Made by a program: the position numbers and the translations under genes. A DNA stretch of 64,000 nt, taken from NCBI GenBank assembly GCA_003550325.1, contig QKWP01000001.1:1-64000 (forward strand). Direction: 5' to 3'. Source of the stretch: Gigaspora rosea (taxonomy: Eukaryota > Glomeromycota > Glomeromycetes > Diversisporales > Gigasporaceae). A model generated the notes under the pieces. That model ran no database searches, had not been told where the DNA came from, and worked only from the letters and a program-made list of their open reading frames with translations. Shown here in pieces: positions 45,548 to 55,750 of this stretch (the stretch's first letter is position 1; each line of letters starts with the position of its first letter).

Positions 45548-46904
45548 TAAATATAGAAAAGAACTATACAAAAATAGTTAAAAATAAGCAAAAGCAAGTT
45601 GTCACCTATTTATAAGGTAATGGTACCTATTCTTAGAAACTTTTTTTTGTTACATCTAAAATTTTTTTAAATGTTAAAATATTTTTATAAAATTTTATAT
45701 ATAAAATTTATTATCTATTTTTTATTTAATAATATATAAATTGTATTATATTCATATATAAAAAAATTTTTTCTCTAATAAGCTTAAAACTTTGTAAAAT
45801 TTGGTTAAATTTGACCATTGGCTCCTATAGTTAGAAATCTAATAATAAGTTTTGATCTACTGATCTGTTTTAGATAATTTGCTACCAAAATGTTTGTCTC
45901 AATAAGACAATTTTAACAAGTTCAAAATCATTAAAATCTAATCACAGGATCCCAAGATCATCATGATTTTAACAAAAGTTATTTGGTATCAAAAATATTT
46001 ATATTGTAATTTAAAATTGAGAATAACTACACTTAACCGGGGAGGAAATCACCTCCCCAGTTACACAACAGGATCTATATGATATGTAATTTTTTTTGTT
46101 TTTATGTTTCTTTTTGTACTGTATTACTAATCAATTTTTCTTTTGTACAGTTGTACCGGTAGCTTACTTTACTATATCAATGTCTTGGATATTTTGGCGT
46201 TGTAGGTGTCGTCATTGGTGCCGTCCGTTGCTGGTATTGTATGGTGTTTTCATGTCGTCGTTTGGTGTTATTGTTAATTAACGGTAGGTACTTTGTTTAT
46301 TTTATTGTTTCGTGCTATTTTTTTTTTGTTTTGCGCTTTTGCACTTGGTGTTTTGCTTTGACTATGTTTGCTTACTTTGCTTTTTGCTTTTGTTGTTTCA
46401 TGCTGTCACTTGGTGTCTTTGCTTTTGCCGATATTGTTTGCTGATTTTACATTGCTAGTCTGAGCTATCGTTTGCTAGTACTGTTTGGGTGTCTGCTTTT
46501 GCTAGTGTTGTCTTGGCCATTGCCTGTTCTGTTGGTGTCGTTATATATCGGTGATATATTGGTGTTGAATTTTATATTTGAAACAGTTTTAGTGTTTGCT
46601 AGTGTTATCGTTTATTAGAGATTAGTGCTTTGTTTATTTTATTTTTGCTGCTTTCTCTTTTGCACTTGGTGTTTTATTCTTATTTCTGCTTTGTTGTTTC
46701 GTGCCGTTGCTTGGTATCTTTGCTTTTGCTAGTGTAGTTTGCCGATTTTTATAATGTTGGTTTGTGCCGTCATTTGCTAATACTGTTTGTTGGTATTGGT
46801 GTTGCCTTCATCGACTGGTTCTATTACTTGTTTGCATCGTTATATTTGTGAGCAACGGTTTTAGTGTAGTGTTTTTGCTGATGTTTTCTAGCATGTTAAC
46901 TGGG

Positions 46905-47060
46905 GTTGTGCTTTGGTTAGGGTTAGTATTAGGGTTAAAGCTTAGGGTAAAAATAAATTAGGACGCAATTTAGAAGTTAGGGTAAAGGATAGGGTTATAG
47001 GTTAGGGTAAGATTTTGGACAGAATTAGTAGTAAGCGGCCAGAATTTAGGGTTAGGGTCA
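46905..47060. repeat. Degenerate TTAGGG-like tract
   Basis: About ten TTAGGG or near-TTAGGG words (such as GGTTAGGGTTAGTATTAGGG) spread over 150 bp with spacers of 0-25 bp. Not a true telomere array. Confidence 0.7.
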
Positions 47061-47189
47061 GCCGGAATTATGCCACCCTGGCAGGTATATTAGGAAAATC
47101 TCTAGGCCGCTGGAGCCGGCCCGCATTATGATATTGTTACTAGAAACATTTAGTTTATATACAATTAATAGTTAATAAAAATGATATAA

Positions 47190-47545
47190 TAAATATTTAA
47201 ATAAATAATTATAATGAGTTTTGCTAAATCTACCGGAGGTGATCATCACCGCTCATATGTTCAACCAATTAGATCATAGGATCTTGTATAACTAAAACAA
47301 AAACAAAAAAATAACGAAACTCTAAAAAATCTTAGACAACAAAATATTTTACTATGATAACTTATCTTCGGGCACTAAGTAAAAGTTTTTAGCGCAAAGT
47401 TTTATATATAATATGCCTTTTTAACTTTATTCTAACCTTAACCCTAAACTCTAATCTTAGTTTTTTAAAAAGTTTATTATAGAGTGGTGATGATCACTAC
47501 CAGTGAGATTTAGTAAAATTTAATTATAATAATATAATAAATAAA
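47190..47545. mobile_element. MITE with GGTGATCATCACC ends
   Basis: Mirrored blocks CCGGAGGTGATCATCACCGC (47233 on) and GGTGATGATCACTACCAG (to 47503), with the mirror reaching outward through GCTAAATCT and AATTATAAT. The interior has TAACCTTAACCCTAAACTCT, telomere-like. Outer limits are approximate. Related half copy at 418-559. Confidence 0.65.
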
Positions 47546-48059
47546 ATTCTATATAAAACTGATAATGCAATATCATTGGCCGATATGCATATTGTGTAAC
47601 AGAGAATTTCCCCCGGTTAAAATTAGCAATTCTCTTTAAAATTTACTAATAAAATAGTACAAAATTATGACGATTTTGGGATCCTGTGATTGAATTTTAA
47701 CAATTTTGTGCTTGTTAGAATCGTCTCATTAAGACGAACATTTTGGTAGCAAAATTATCCAAAATGAATCAGTAGATCACAACTTATTATCAAATTTGTA
47801 AATCAGCATATTTGCTTTTGTAATTGTTTCAAAAGTTACTAAAGTAGTAAATATGGTGTTATGGATATACAAATAGTTAATTTAATAGTTAATTTACTGA
47901 TTTATATAATATGATATATTCTAACTTATATATTTGTATTTCACATGAATTGTTTGAAAAAATTTGTGTTTTATAGTATGTTGTAACAAAAAATAAAAGA
48001 TTTTTAACAATAGAGTCATTTTTAACAATAGGTTCCATTACCTTATATAGCTCGGGTCC

Positions 48060-48310
48060 TCAAAAACCCCTAAAATTTGAAATGCAAAAAACAGTTTTTG
48101 CCAATTATCTTGGTATCCAGTAGACTAATTTGAACAAACTTTTTTTTTTAAAATGAAGCTCTCAGTGAGCCGCATCTAACAAAAAAAGTTTATTTGATTC
48201 TAATTACTAGATCAAAAGTTATTTAAACAAATATATTTTGTCATTTTTAGCAAATTGGTCCAAAATTAGCCAAAATCCAGTTATGACCATGAGAGATGTT
48301 TAGAGTCCTT
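48060..48310. mobile_element. MITE of the AGGACCCCGGACAT family, inverted copy
   Basis: Matches the reverse complement of 59185-59480 along its whole length (for example AAAAACAGTTTTTGCCAATT and ATGAAGCTCTCAGTGAGCCG). Its left end is worn (CTCGGGTCCT region), so the duplication cannot be read. Confidence 0.75.
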
Positions 48311-48929
48311 GTCTAGCAAACAATTTTGTCAGCTAAAATGTCTTTTGACCAATTTTTGTACAATTGCCCTAAATTTTATTAAGACACACCCTCATATTCC
48401 TTAAGCTAGAATAAAAGTATACAACGTGCTAGATATAGAGATGGGCACCATGCGCATGATGCATGCATGCATGCATGCACGCATGCACATGGTCTAAGCA
48501 ATTTAATGCATGCCCATACAAAATTAATTAAAATAGAATATTTGATAATAAATAACTTTTGACCCACTAGTTTATTATTTATAATTTTTGCTACCAAAAT
48601 AATGTCTTAGTGTAACTAGTACTTCTGGGATCAGACCAGACCCAGACTCTAAATTTTACTAATTTCAAACTTTCGATTAGACTCAAACTCAATTATGAGT
48701 TTGGTCCAGGTTTGATCTAAAGTCAGCAAATTAATCTGAATTTAAATATGTTTATATGTATTTTTTTGTACAGATCAAGTTTATTTAGTGCATTAAGTTA
48801 GAATTAATTAGTAAAATTTTGTGAATCATAAGATTTTATAGAATTTTATTAATAAAATTCTATAAAATTTTATAATTCAAAAATTTTTTATTAATTAATT
48901 CTAATTTTATTTACTAAGTAAACTTGTTC

Positions 48930-50170
48930 AGTTCCTAAAAATATATTAAATCGGCAAATTTGTTTTTATTTTACTTGAAATTTTGAGGAAAGATGCATGA
49001 TTTTAGATTTTTTAATCAAAAAGTCAAATTTAAGCATCTTTTCACCAAATTTTAAGTAACATAAAAACAACTCTACTAATTTAATGCATTTTTAGGTGCT
49101 GAACACGATTACTTAATGCATAAAGTTAGAATTGATTAATAAAATTTTGCGATTCATNNNNNNNNNNNNNNNNNNNNNNNNNNNNCTAAAAATATATTAA
49201 ATCGGCAAATTTGTTTTTATTTTACTTGAAATTTTGGGGAAAGATGCATAATTTTAGATTTTTTAATCAAAAAGTCAAATTTAAGCATCTTTTCCCCAAA
49301 TTTTAAGTAATATAAAAACAACTCTACTAATTTAATGCATTTTTAGGTGCTGAACACGATTACTTAATGCATAAAGTTAGAATTGATTAATAAAATTTTG
49401 CGATTCATACAGATTTTATAGAATTTTATTAATAAAATTCTATAAAATCTTATTATTCACAAGATTTCACTAATTATTTCTAACTTAATGCAATAAGTAA
49501 ACTTATTCAGCACCTAAAAATACATTAAATCAGTAGAGTTGTTTTTATTTAGTACTTGAAATTTGGAAAAAAATGCTTAAATTTGACTTTTTTGATCAAA
49601 AATCCAAAATTATGCATCTATTCTCTAAATTTCAAGTAAAATAAAACAATTCAACCGATTTGATGTATTTTTAGATGCTAAACAAGTTTACTTATTGCAT
49701 TAAGTTATAATTATTTAGTAAAATTTTGTGAAACATAAGATTTTATAGAATTTTATTAATTAATTTCTACAAAATCTGCATGAATCGCAAAATTTTATTA
49801 ATCAATTCTAACTTTATGCATTAAGTAATCATGTTCAGCACCTAAAAATATATTAAATTGATAGAGTTGTTTTTATGTTATTTAAAATTTGGTGAAAAGA
49901 TGCTTAAATTTGACTTTTTGATCAAAAAATCTAAAATTATGCATCTTTCTTCCAAATTTCAAGTAAAATAAAAACAACTTTACCGAATTAATGTATTTTT
50001 AGGTGCTTAACAAGTTTACTTAGTGAACTAAGTTAGAATGAATTAATAAAATTTTGTGAATCATAAGATTTTGTAAAATTTAATTAATAAAATTCTAAAA
50101 AACCCTATGATTCACAATTTTTTACCAATTAATTCTTACTTTATGCACTAAGTAAACCTGTTTAGCATCA
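48930..50170. repeat. Palindromic tandem array in the hAT element
   Basis: Each unit reads from CTAAAAATA(T/C)ATTAAAT(C) through TTTTTATTTTACTTGAAATTT to a centre TTTTTGATCAAAAA and back again to GTGCTGAACA, then a second smaller palindrome (GAATTTTATTAATAAAATTC). Four to five units. It is a satellite-like interior amplified within the transposon. Confidence 0.8.
49158..49185. other. Assembly gap (28 N)
   Basis: The sequences on the two sides are almost identical to each other one array period apart. The small palindrome found between other units (about 110-130 bp) is missing here, so the gap is likely longer than 28 bases. Confidence 0.85.
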
Positions 50171-50376
50171 AAAAATACATATAAAAAAATTTGACAGACT
50201 AGTCTGCAGACTTTGAACCAGACCCGGACCAGACTCAGACTCGATTAACTATAGTGCATATAATATGCATGCATGCATGCATGCAGCATACCATGCACAT
50301 GCATAGTGTAGAAAGTGCCATTTTGCTCATCTCTAGCTAGATATTATAGAATTTTTATCTTGTGAAAATTTCTTAA

Positions 50377-50885
50377 GGGTAGAGTATATGTAGATTAATT
50401 TTACATAGCAAATCAAGACCTTATATAGAAAATAAAAACATGGCACTAATAAAAATTTTTGAAAACGCAATCTATTTTTTTTAAAAACTTATATTTTGTA
50501 AATTAAAATATACTCATTTTAAAAATATAAATTTTAATAAACAAATTATTTTAAAAAAGTATACTTGTATATATTATAAAGTTTGCTGCAGTAGCCTCAA
50601 ATTTGTTGCAGTGTACAAAATTGTTAATTTGGATTGGTTAGATCATATGATCATCATATGATTTTTGTAAATAAAAAAATAATATCCAATTTTAACTACA
50701 TGCTTCTCAGCGAATATCTAACCAATATTAATGATTTTACTACCATTAAAATCGCAAATACCTACTTTATAATTTTTATAATAAAAAGATTGAAATAACT
50801 TACTTAAAAAATTTTCTTTAATTTTAAAAAGTCAAAATTTCTGCCATCAAGATCATATGAAAATTGATCTATGTATACTCTACCC
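50377..50885. mobile_element. TTAA-flanked MITE, 509 bp
   Basis: TTAA at 50373-50376 and 50886-50889. Ends GGGTAGAGTATATGTAGAT and (mirrored) GGGTAGAGTATACATAGATC. Same family as 52953-53326 in LINE copy 2. TTAA target: piggyBac- or Kolobok-like. Noncoding. Confidence 0.88.
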
Positions 50886-50889
50886 TTAA

Positions 50890-51652
50890 CACTGCCCCAA
50901 AAATCAACTAAATATGGTTGATCGTTATATAGTTTTTACGGTCAAATTTAATAGTAAAAAAGCATCTTCACGTGACTTCATGTGACAATTGTCACGATCG
51001 TCCCGTAGAGGTACCTTTTATAATATGATATTAAAGTTGATCAAAGATTCTTCATGACCAACATTACAGAGCTGATTTTTTAGACAATATAAGGAAGATA
51101 ATGTGATTCAAAAGTTTGGGTAAAATGGCACACTTTATAGCTATTGTGCAAACCTATACCCTTTGTTTGAACCATTTCGAGTATACTACACTGTGGCAAT
51201 TAAGTGTAATGTGTGGTTCGGGCCTTAGGGAGTTAACATAACTGGTTAGAATAAAGATCTTTATAAAAAATTTTTTTTAATATTCTACTTCATCCAATTA
51301 TTTTAGCAGACAAATTTGTCTACTAAAATGGATGGTTTAAGAGATATATATATAAAAGAAAAACTATACCTAATAAACTTTCTAAAAAAAATTTTATCTC
51401 GAATTTTTAAAATATCTTATGTATTATTATTGTTTATTTTGCAGTGACCAAAACTCACTCATGACTTGCTTCTAATTTGGTAGATGCATTTCCAAAATAA
51501 ATAAAATAAATATTACTAATCTTTTGAAAGAGGTAAGCCAAAATGCCTACTTTGTTAAAATTTCAAAAATGCTAAAGGGATAGTGAGAAGACTGAGAAAA
51601 AATATAAAAGTACCAAATATAAATAATTTTGTAGGAGTTATACTATACATAA
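50890..51652. other. No gene seen
   Basis: Mixed AT-rich DNA with some GC-richer words (AATTGTCACGATCGTCCCG near 50989). No open frame with coding character, no terminal repeats. Confidence 0.4.
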
Positions 51653-51654
51653 TA

Positions 51655-51993
51655 CAGTCGGACCTCCATAAATGCAACCTCTATAAATGTAATACCTCTC
51701 TAAATGCATGTTTTTTCTATTCTGTAAAATGTTATTAGTGCTAAATGCATGTTCTATATTCTGTAAATGCATATTCTCTTAAATAACATTTTATATTACA
51801 CTAAGCTTCCTAAATGCACGTAGCCAATCAAATTTTAGTATTTAAGATAGGTTATACAATTTTGTAGAAGTTACACACACTTGATGATTTAATTTTTAAA
51901 GCTGCAATTTAATTGGTCCTCTCTAAATGCAAACCTCCCTAAATGCATATTGTAGGCTTGTCCCTGTGAGTTGCATTTATGGAAGGTTAACTG
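51655..51993. mobile_element. pogo/Tigger-type MITE, 339 bp
   Basis: Ends CAGTCGGACCTCCATAAATG and (mirrored) CAGTTAACCTTCCATAAATG, TA on both sides (51653-51654, 51994-51995). Inner CTCTCTAAATGCA words repeat as in 31838-32964. Noncoding. Confidence 0.9.
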
Positions 51994-52238
51994 TAACACA
52001 TCTCAAAACCAAACTTTAGTGTCTAAACCTGCTACTTCTTTGCTTAATAGTACTAAACTCCAACTGGGCAAAAAACCAACTACCAAGTCATCCAGAAACA
52101 TTTTAGGTTCCTTTTTTCCTGTAATATTTTAGTTCTCTAGTAGATAAACTTGAGTTCTAGTTGTTGTTTAGTAGAGCTAGTTTGCTATTTTATATATTAA
52201 ATATAGAGTTTTTATAGGTTGGCCATTTTTTTTTTTTT

Positions 52239-52580
52239 AAAGAGAGGTCTATTCTCTAATTCTTTATTAAGATTTTGTAGATTATACATATTTGATTACA
52301 TGTAGGAATTACTAATCTATAGGGAAGTAGAGGTAAGAGCTAAGGTTTACTCTCGACCTTATTCTTTACTAGAATGGCTGTAGACCTCTAGTTTTCAGAG
52401 AAGATGTTGTTGATAGAAAAGTTATTGGTGAAAATGAATTTGTAGATTTTTTGTTTAATAAAGAATAGTGTGGGTTAGAGGGTTTTAATCATGGTTGGTG
52501 GTGTTAATGGAGGGAGAGGAGGGACCACTTCTGAATGTCAAGATATTTGGGAGGGTATCCAAATCTCTTTATATATGAAT
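52239..52580 (-). other. Extra 3' segment of LINE copy 2
   Basis: After the ORF2 stop (52587-52585) this copy continues for about 340 bp, then AATAAA (near 52263) and a 13-base poly(A). In copy 1 the tail starts about 25 bases after the stop. Either a longer native 3' UTR or a 3' transduction of flanking DNA. Confidence 0.6.
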
Positions 52581-52952
52581 TCTGCTATTCTGTGATGCAG
52601 TAGTGGGAAAAGTTTTCTTCTATGATATTGTGATTTGAAGGGAGCGAGAGTACATTCTGTAATAATGCTAATAGAAATTTTCTTGTTGATGTGCAGGAAT
52701 GTGTAGTTAGAGATAATTCTTCGGGATTTTTGAGCGGTAATTTCTTTTCTTCTGCAATTTTGAATAAGATTCTTCTAAGTTCTGTATTGAAAATAAAGTG
52801 GTTGGAAATACAGGTTAGTAGGTGGAAGTAGTCTTCTAAGATAGAGTAACATCTAGAACAGAAGTGGTTTGGATATTTGTTGGGATTACGGAGATGTAGA
52901 ATAAGGTGAGTAGGGAGTTCTTTGGTTATTAATTTAATTTTAAAGTTCTTAA

Positions 52953-53326
52953 GGGTAGGGTGAACGTAGATCATTTTTCATATGATCTACGTGGTATATT
53001 AGAATTTTATATAGTAAATAAAAAAATGCTTCTAATAAATTTTTTTAAGACCTTGACCAATTTGTATAAAATTTATATCATAGGTAGTTTTAAATAGTTT
53101 GTTTATAATAATGAAGTTGCGCAATATCTATTGCTTTAAAAAAATCAACTTTACATATAATTAAATTTTTGTAGGACATTATATGATTTTTGTAGGTTGT
53201 ACAAAGAATTGATTGGTCAGATCATATGATGTTTACATGTAAATCATATGATATCATATAAATTGGTTACACAAAGTTGATCTACAATCAATTTTATATG
53301 AAATTGGAAATTTGTACACCCTACCC
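52953..53326. mobile_element. TTAA-flanked MITE, 374 bp, in LINE copy 2
   Basis: TTAA at 52949-52952 and 53327-53330. Ends GGGTAGGGTGAACGTAGATC and (mirrored) GGGTAGGGTGTACAAA. The empty site is visible in LINE copy 1 near 10788, which confirms insertion after LINE copy 2 landed. Same family as 50377-50885. Confidence 0.92.
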
Positions 53327-55511
53327 TTAAGGTTGGATAGAGCAGGATTAGTGTAGAGTGCTTTAGGTTTGTCATTAAAGATCAGTGTTTCCAGAGTGAT
53401 GTCCCAGTCAATGTTTTCTAGGTGGGATTCCCATAGCTAGATTCTTTGTTGATTATACCAGAGGATGTCATTCGTTATTTTGTGTATCCGTTTTAGTAAT
53501 ATTTTGATCAGATAAATTGTGGGTATATCGTTAATTATTGTCAAAAATCGGTTGTATAGGAATTTTTGGAGAGTGATGTTAAGAGGATATGGAAGAAATG
53601 GGTCAGAGATTTTGAGGTCCGGGTTATATGAGATTTCCAGTTTCCTTTTCTCTAGCATTGCCATTAATATACGTTGTAAGTGTGAGAAGTCTGATCGGTC
53701 AAGTTTTAGATGTGAAGTGCGATGTATATCTATTGTATGTTCCACTAGGTTTTTAAATGGTAGGTTATTAGTTGTTATGTTCAATTTGGCTGTATTGTCT
53801 ATTGTAGTAAAAATAAAGGTAAGTAGTGTTAGTAGTGCATTTGTTTTGAATGGCTAGTATTTATTAAAAATGCTAATTGTTGATCCACTATGTTGTAATA
53901 TACAAGAAGCTACTATTTTTTTGTCGCCAGTCTGGTTGTTGTTTTTGTTGATTGCGATGTTCATTGAGATTGATTTCTTCTTAAAGTTGGAGGATACGAG
54001 TGATTTCCATTTTTCTATAGATGGTTTTTGGAATGCTAAAAGGGGTTTGGATAGTGATTGGTCAAGTGGTGTAGTTTTAATTGGAGGAGATAGGTGTCGA
54101 AGGCCATCTATTATATTGCTAATATTCGCGTGTATTTAGAGTTTGCAGTCTATTTGGAGGTTGTGTATGAATCGTTGGTCTACAATGAAGTAGCAGCGAG
54201 AAGTTCTTAATTTTTTATTTTTTAGTTCACATTCAAGACAGGGTTCGACGGATTTCATATCACTGGAAGTATTGTAGTGTCTGGCTTTTAGAGTATTAGT
54301 ATTTTGGTTGGATATTTTTGCAAATTCTCCTCTAGAGGTAATTATCCTTCCTTTCTTGTCGAAGGTCTATTTAGAAGAGCTGAAGGGGTTGAATTTTGTG
54401 ATGTTGAGTGTAGGAGTTGTATGAGAAGTAATAAGGTCTTGTATGAGTCGAAACCATTTCGGGATTCTTCCTCGAGAAATTTTTTTAATATTGTGGTAGA
54501 AGTTTTTCCATTCTATCAACTTTTGGTTTCTAAAGTCCATAAATTGCTCGATGCGGAAATTCCATGTGAGTTTAGGGTTTCTTTTAAGTATGTGCATTTA
54601 TGGTGGGAAAGAAGAATTGGGTTGATCGAAGTACCTAGTAGGTTAGTTGTAATGGGCCAGTTATTTAGTAGTTTTAGGAATTTTATATTGAGTTTGTATG
54701 TTGCCCATAGGGCTTGGCAGGTATGTGTGAGGTATTGTGAGTATAGAAGGGCAGGCCATTTTTCTAGAATAGATTCATTAGTATACACTGAGTTTTGAAT
54801 TTGTTGGAGTCTTATCTTAAGATAGGAATTATCAAAATCAGTGTGGTTTAGGCCTTTTTGGAGGTTAGAGGCAAGGGTGGATAGTTGTACTTGCGATATG
54901 TCCGTGAGGGCATAAATGTTTGTGCAGTGTAGAAAGGAGTTTGGTAAGCTTCTAGCAATCTTTGCTTTCTGTCATACGAACTTGATTATTAATTGGTTTA
55001 TCTGTTTTAGTTATGAAGGATTCAGATACAAGGAGAGAATACGGTATTGGAAGCGGGGTAAGATAACATGGTTGTATATATAAATGGCTTGTTTTTCAGT
55101 AATCAGTGCAAGTTAGAGTTTTTTTAGGTTCGTGGTGATTTCGGCCATAATTTAATTTTTGTATATGGGCATGTGTTTTTTCTATTGTAAACCATGCACC
55201 TAAGTATTTCAAGGGAGTGTTGAGTAGTAGAGTGGTGATTATCGTATTGTTGAAATTGATATTGGATATGGGAGTTGAAGAGTTGGAGATTAGAAATGAT
55301 TTTGTGGGGTTGACTTTGATATTGTTAAGCTTGTAAAAGCTCGAGACAGTGACCAAGATGTCCATTAGGGTTTGTTTATTAGGGGCGATCCAGAGAGAGT
55401 CGTCCATATAGGCCATGATGGAGGTGTGGATTTGTTTGGGAGGCTGTGATGGGATTGTGGATAAAAAGCCATGGAAGCATTTGTGTATGATAGTGATCAG
55501 TGGGTCGTAGT

Positions 55512-55750
55512 TATACATGAGGACGAAAGCATTTCGGGTTCTAAAACCCGAAATTAAAATTTGAAGACGAAATTGTTTTTGACCTATTTTACTTGAAAGA
55601 CGAAATTATTTGATGCTTTTTTTGAATAGACGAAATTATAAGGAACATATCTATATAAATTTTATTTGCTCTTCCTTATAAAAAATTTTAATTTTCTCTA
55701 ATGAAGACGAAATAGGCCTTTTTCAAAAATCAATTTCGGTGGCATCACTA
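55512..55750. mobile_element. hAT-type MITE, 239 bp, in LINE copy 2
   Basis: The 8-bp duplication GTCGTAGT (55504-55511, 55751-55758), with ends TATACATGAGGACGAAA and (mirrored) TAGTGATGCCACCGAAA. LINE copy 1 has the empty site at about 13797. The interior repeats GACGAAATTATT words four or five times. Confidence 0.9.

Larger units (their letters stand above)
46037..47616. mobile_element. TTAA-flanked (piggyBac-like) noncoding element, 1.58 kb
   Basis: TTAA on both sides (46033-46036, 47617-47620). Ends CCGGGGAGGAAAT and (mirrored) CCGGGGGAAATT, with an inner mirror AGTTACACAA. TTAA is the target of piggyBac and Kolobok types. The interior is a GT-rich decayed repeat (words like TTTGCTTTTGCTAGTGTTGT, 46160-46880), a TTAGGG-like tract (46905-47060) and a MITE (about 47190-47545). 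The open frames in the GT-rich part are repeat translation, not genes. Confidence 0.75.
45612..48055. mobile_element. Long foldback with another element in its centre
   Basis: Ends AAGGTAATGG(T)ACCTATT and mirrored AATAGGTTCCATTACCTT, with TATA next to both. The arms (45612-46036 and 47617-48055) mirror each other, including one palindromic core module per arm (45845-45965 and 47655-47805). A TTAA-flanked element (46037-47616) sits almost exactly at the centre. Related ends occur at 18733 and 38640. Confidence 0.7.
48436..50335. mobile_element. hAT-type nonautonomous element, 1.9 kb
   Basis: The perfect 8-bp duplication GCTAGATA (48428-48435, 50336-50343) and ends TAGAGATGGGCA / (mirrored) TAGAGATGAGCA are a textbook hAT end. 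Next to each end is a (GCAT)n run (about 48460-48485 and 50262-50285). The interior is an array of palindromic units (about 325-335 bp period) with centres near 49015, 49265, 49598 and 49921. No transposase. Holds the N gap 49158-49185. Confidence 0.92.

Noticed and set aside
46096-46961. Series of plus-strand open frames in a GT-rich stretch
   Set aside because: Translations are low-complexity Phe/Cys/Val runs from a decayed TTTGCTTTTGCTAGTG-type repeat inside a TTAA-flanked element; no domain or intron structure.
46905-47060. Chromosome end or interstitial telomere
   Set aside because: TTAGGG words are degenerate, spaced and enclosed in a MITE-bearing element with intact TTAA flanks.
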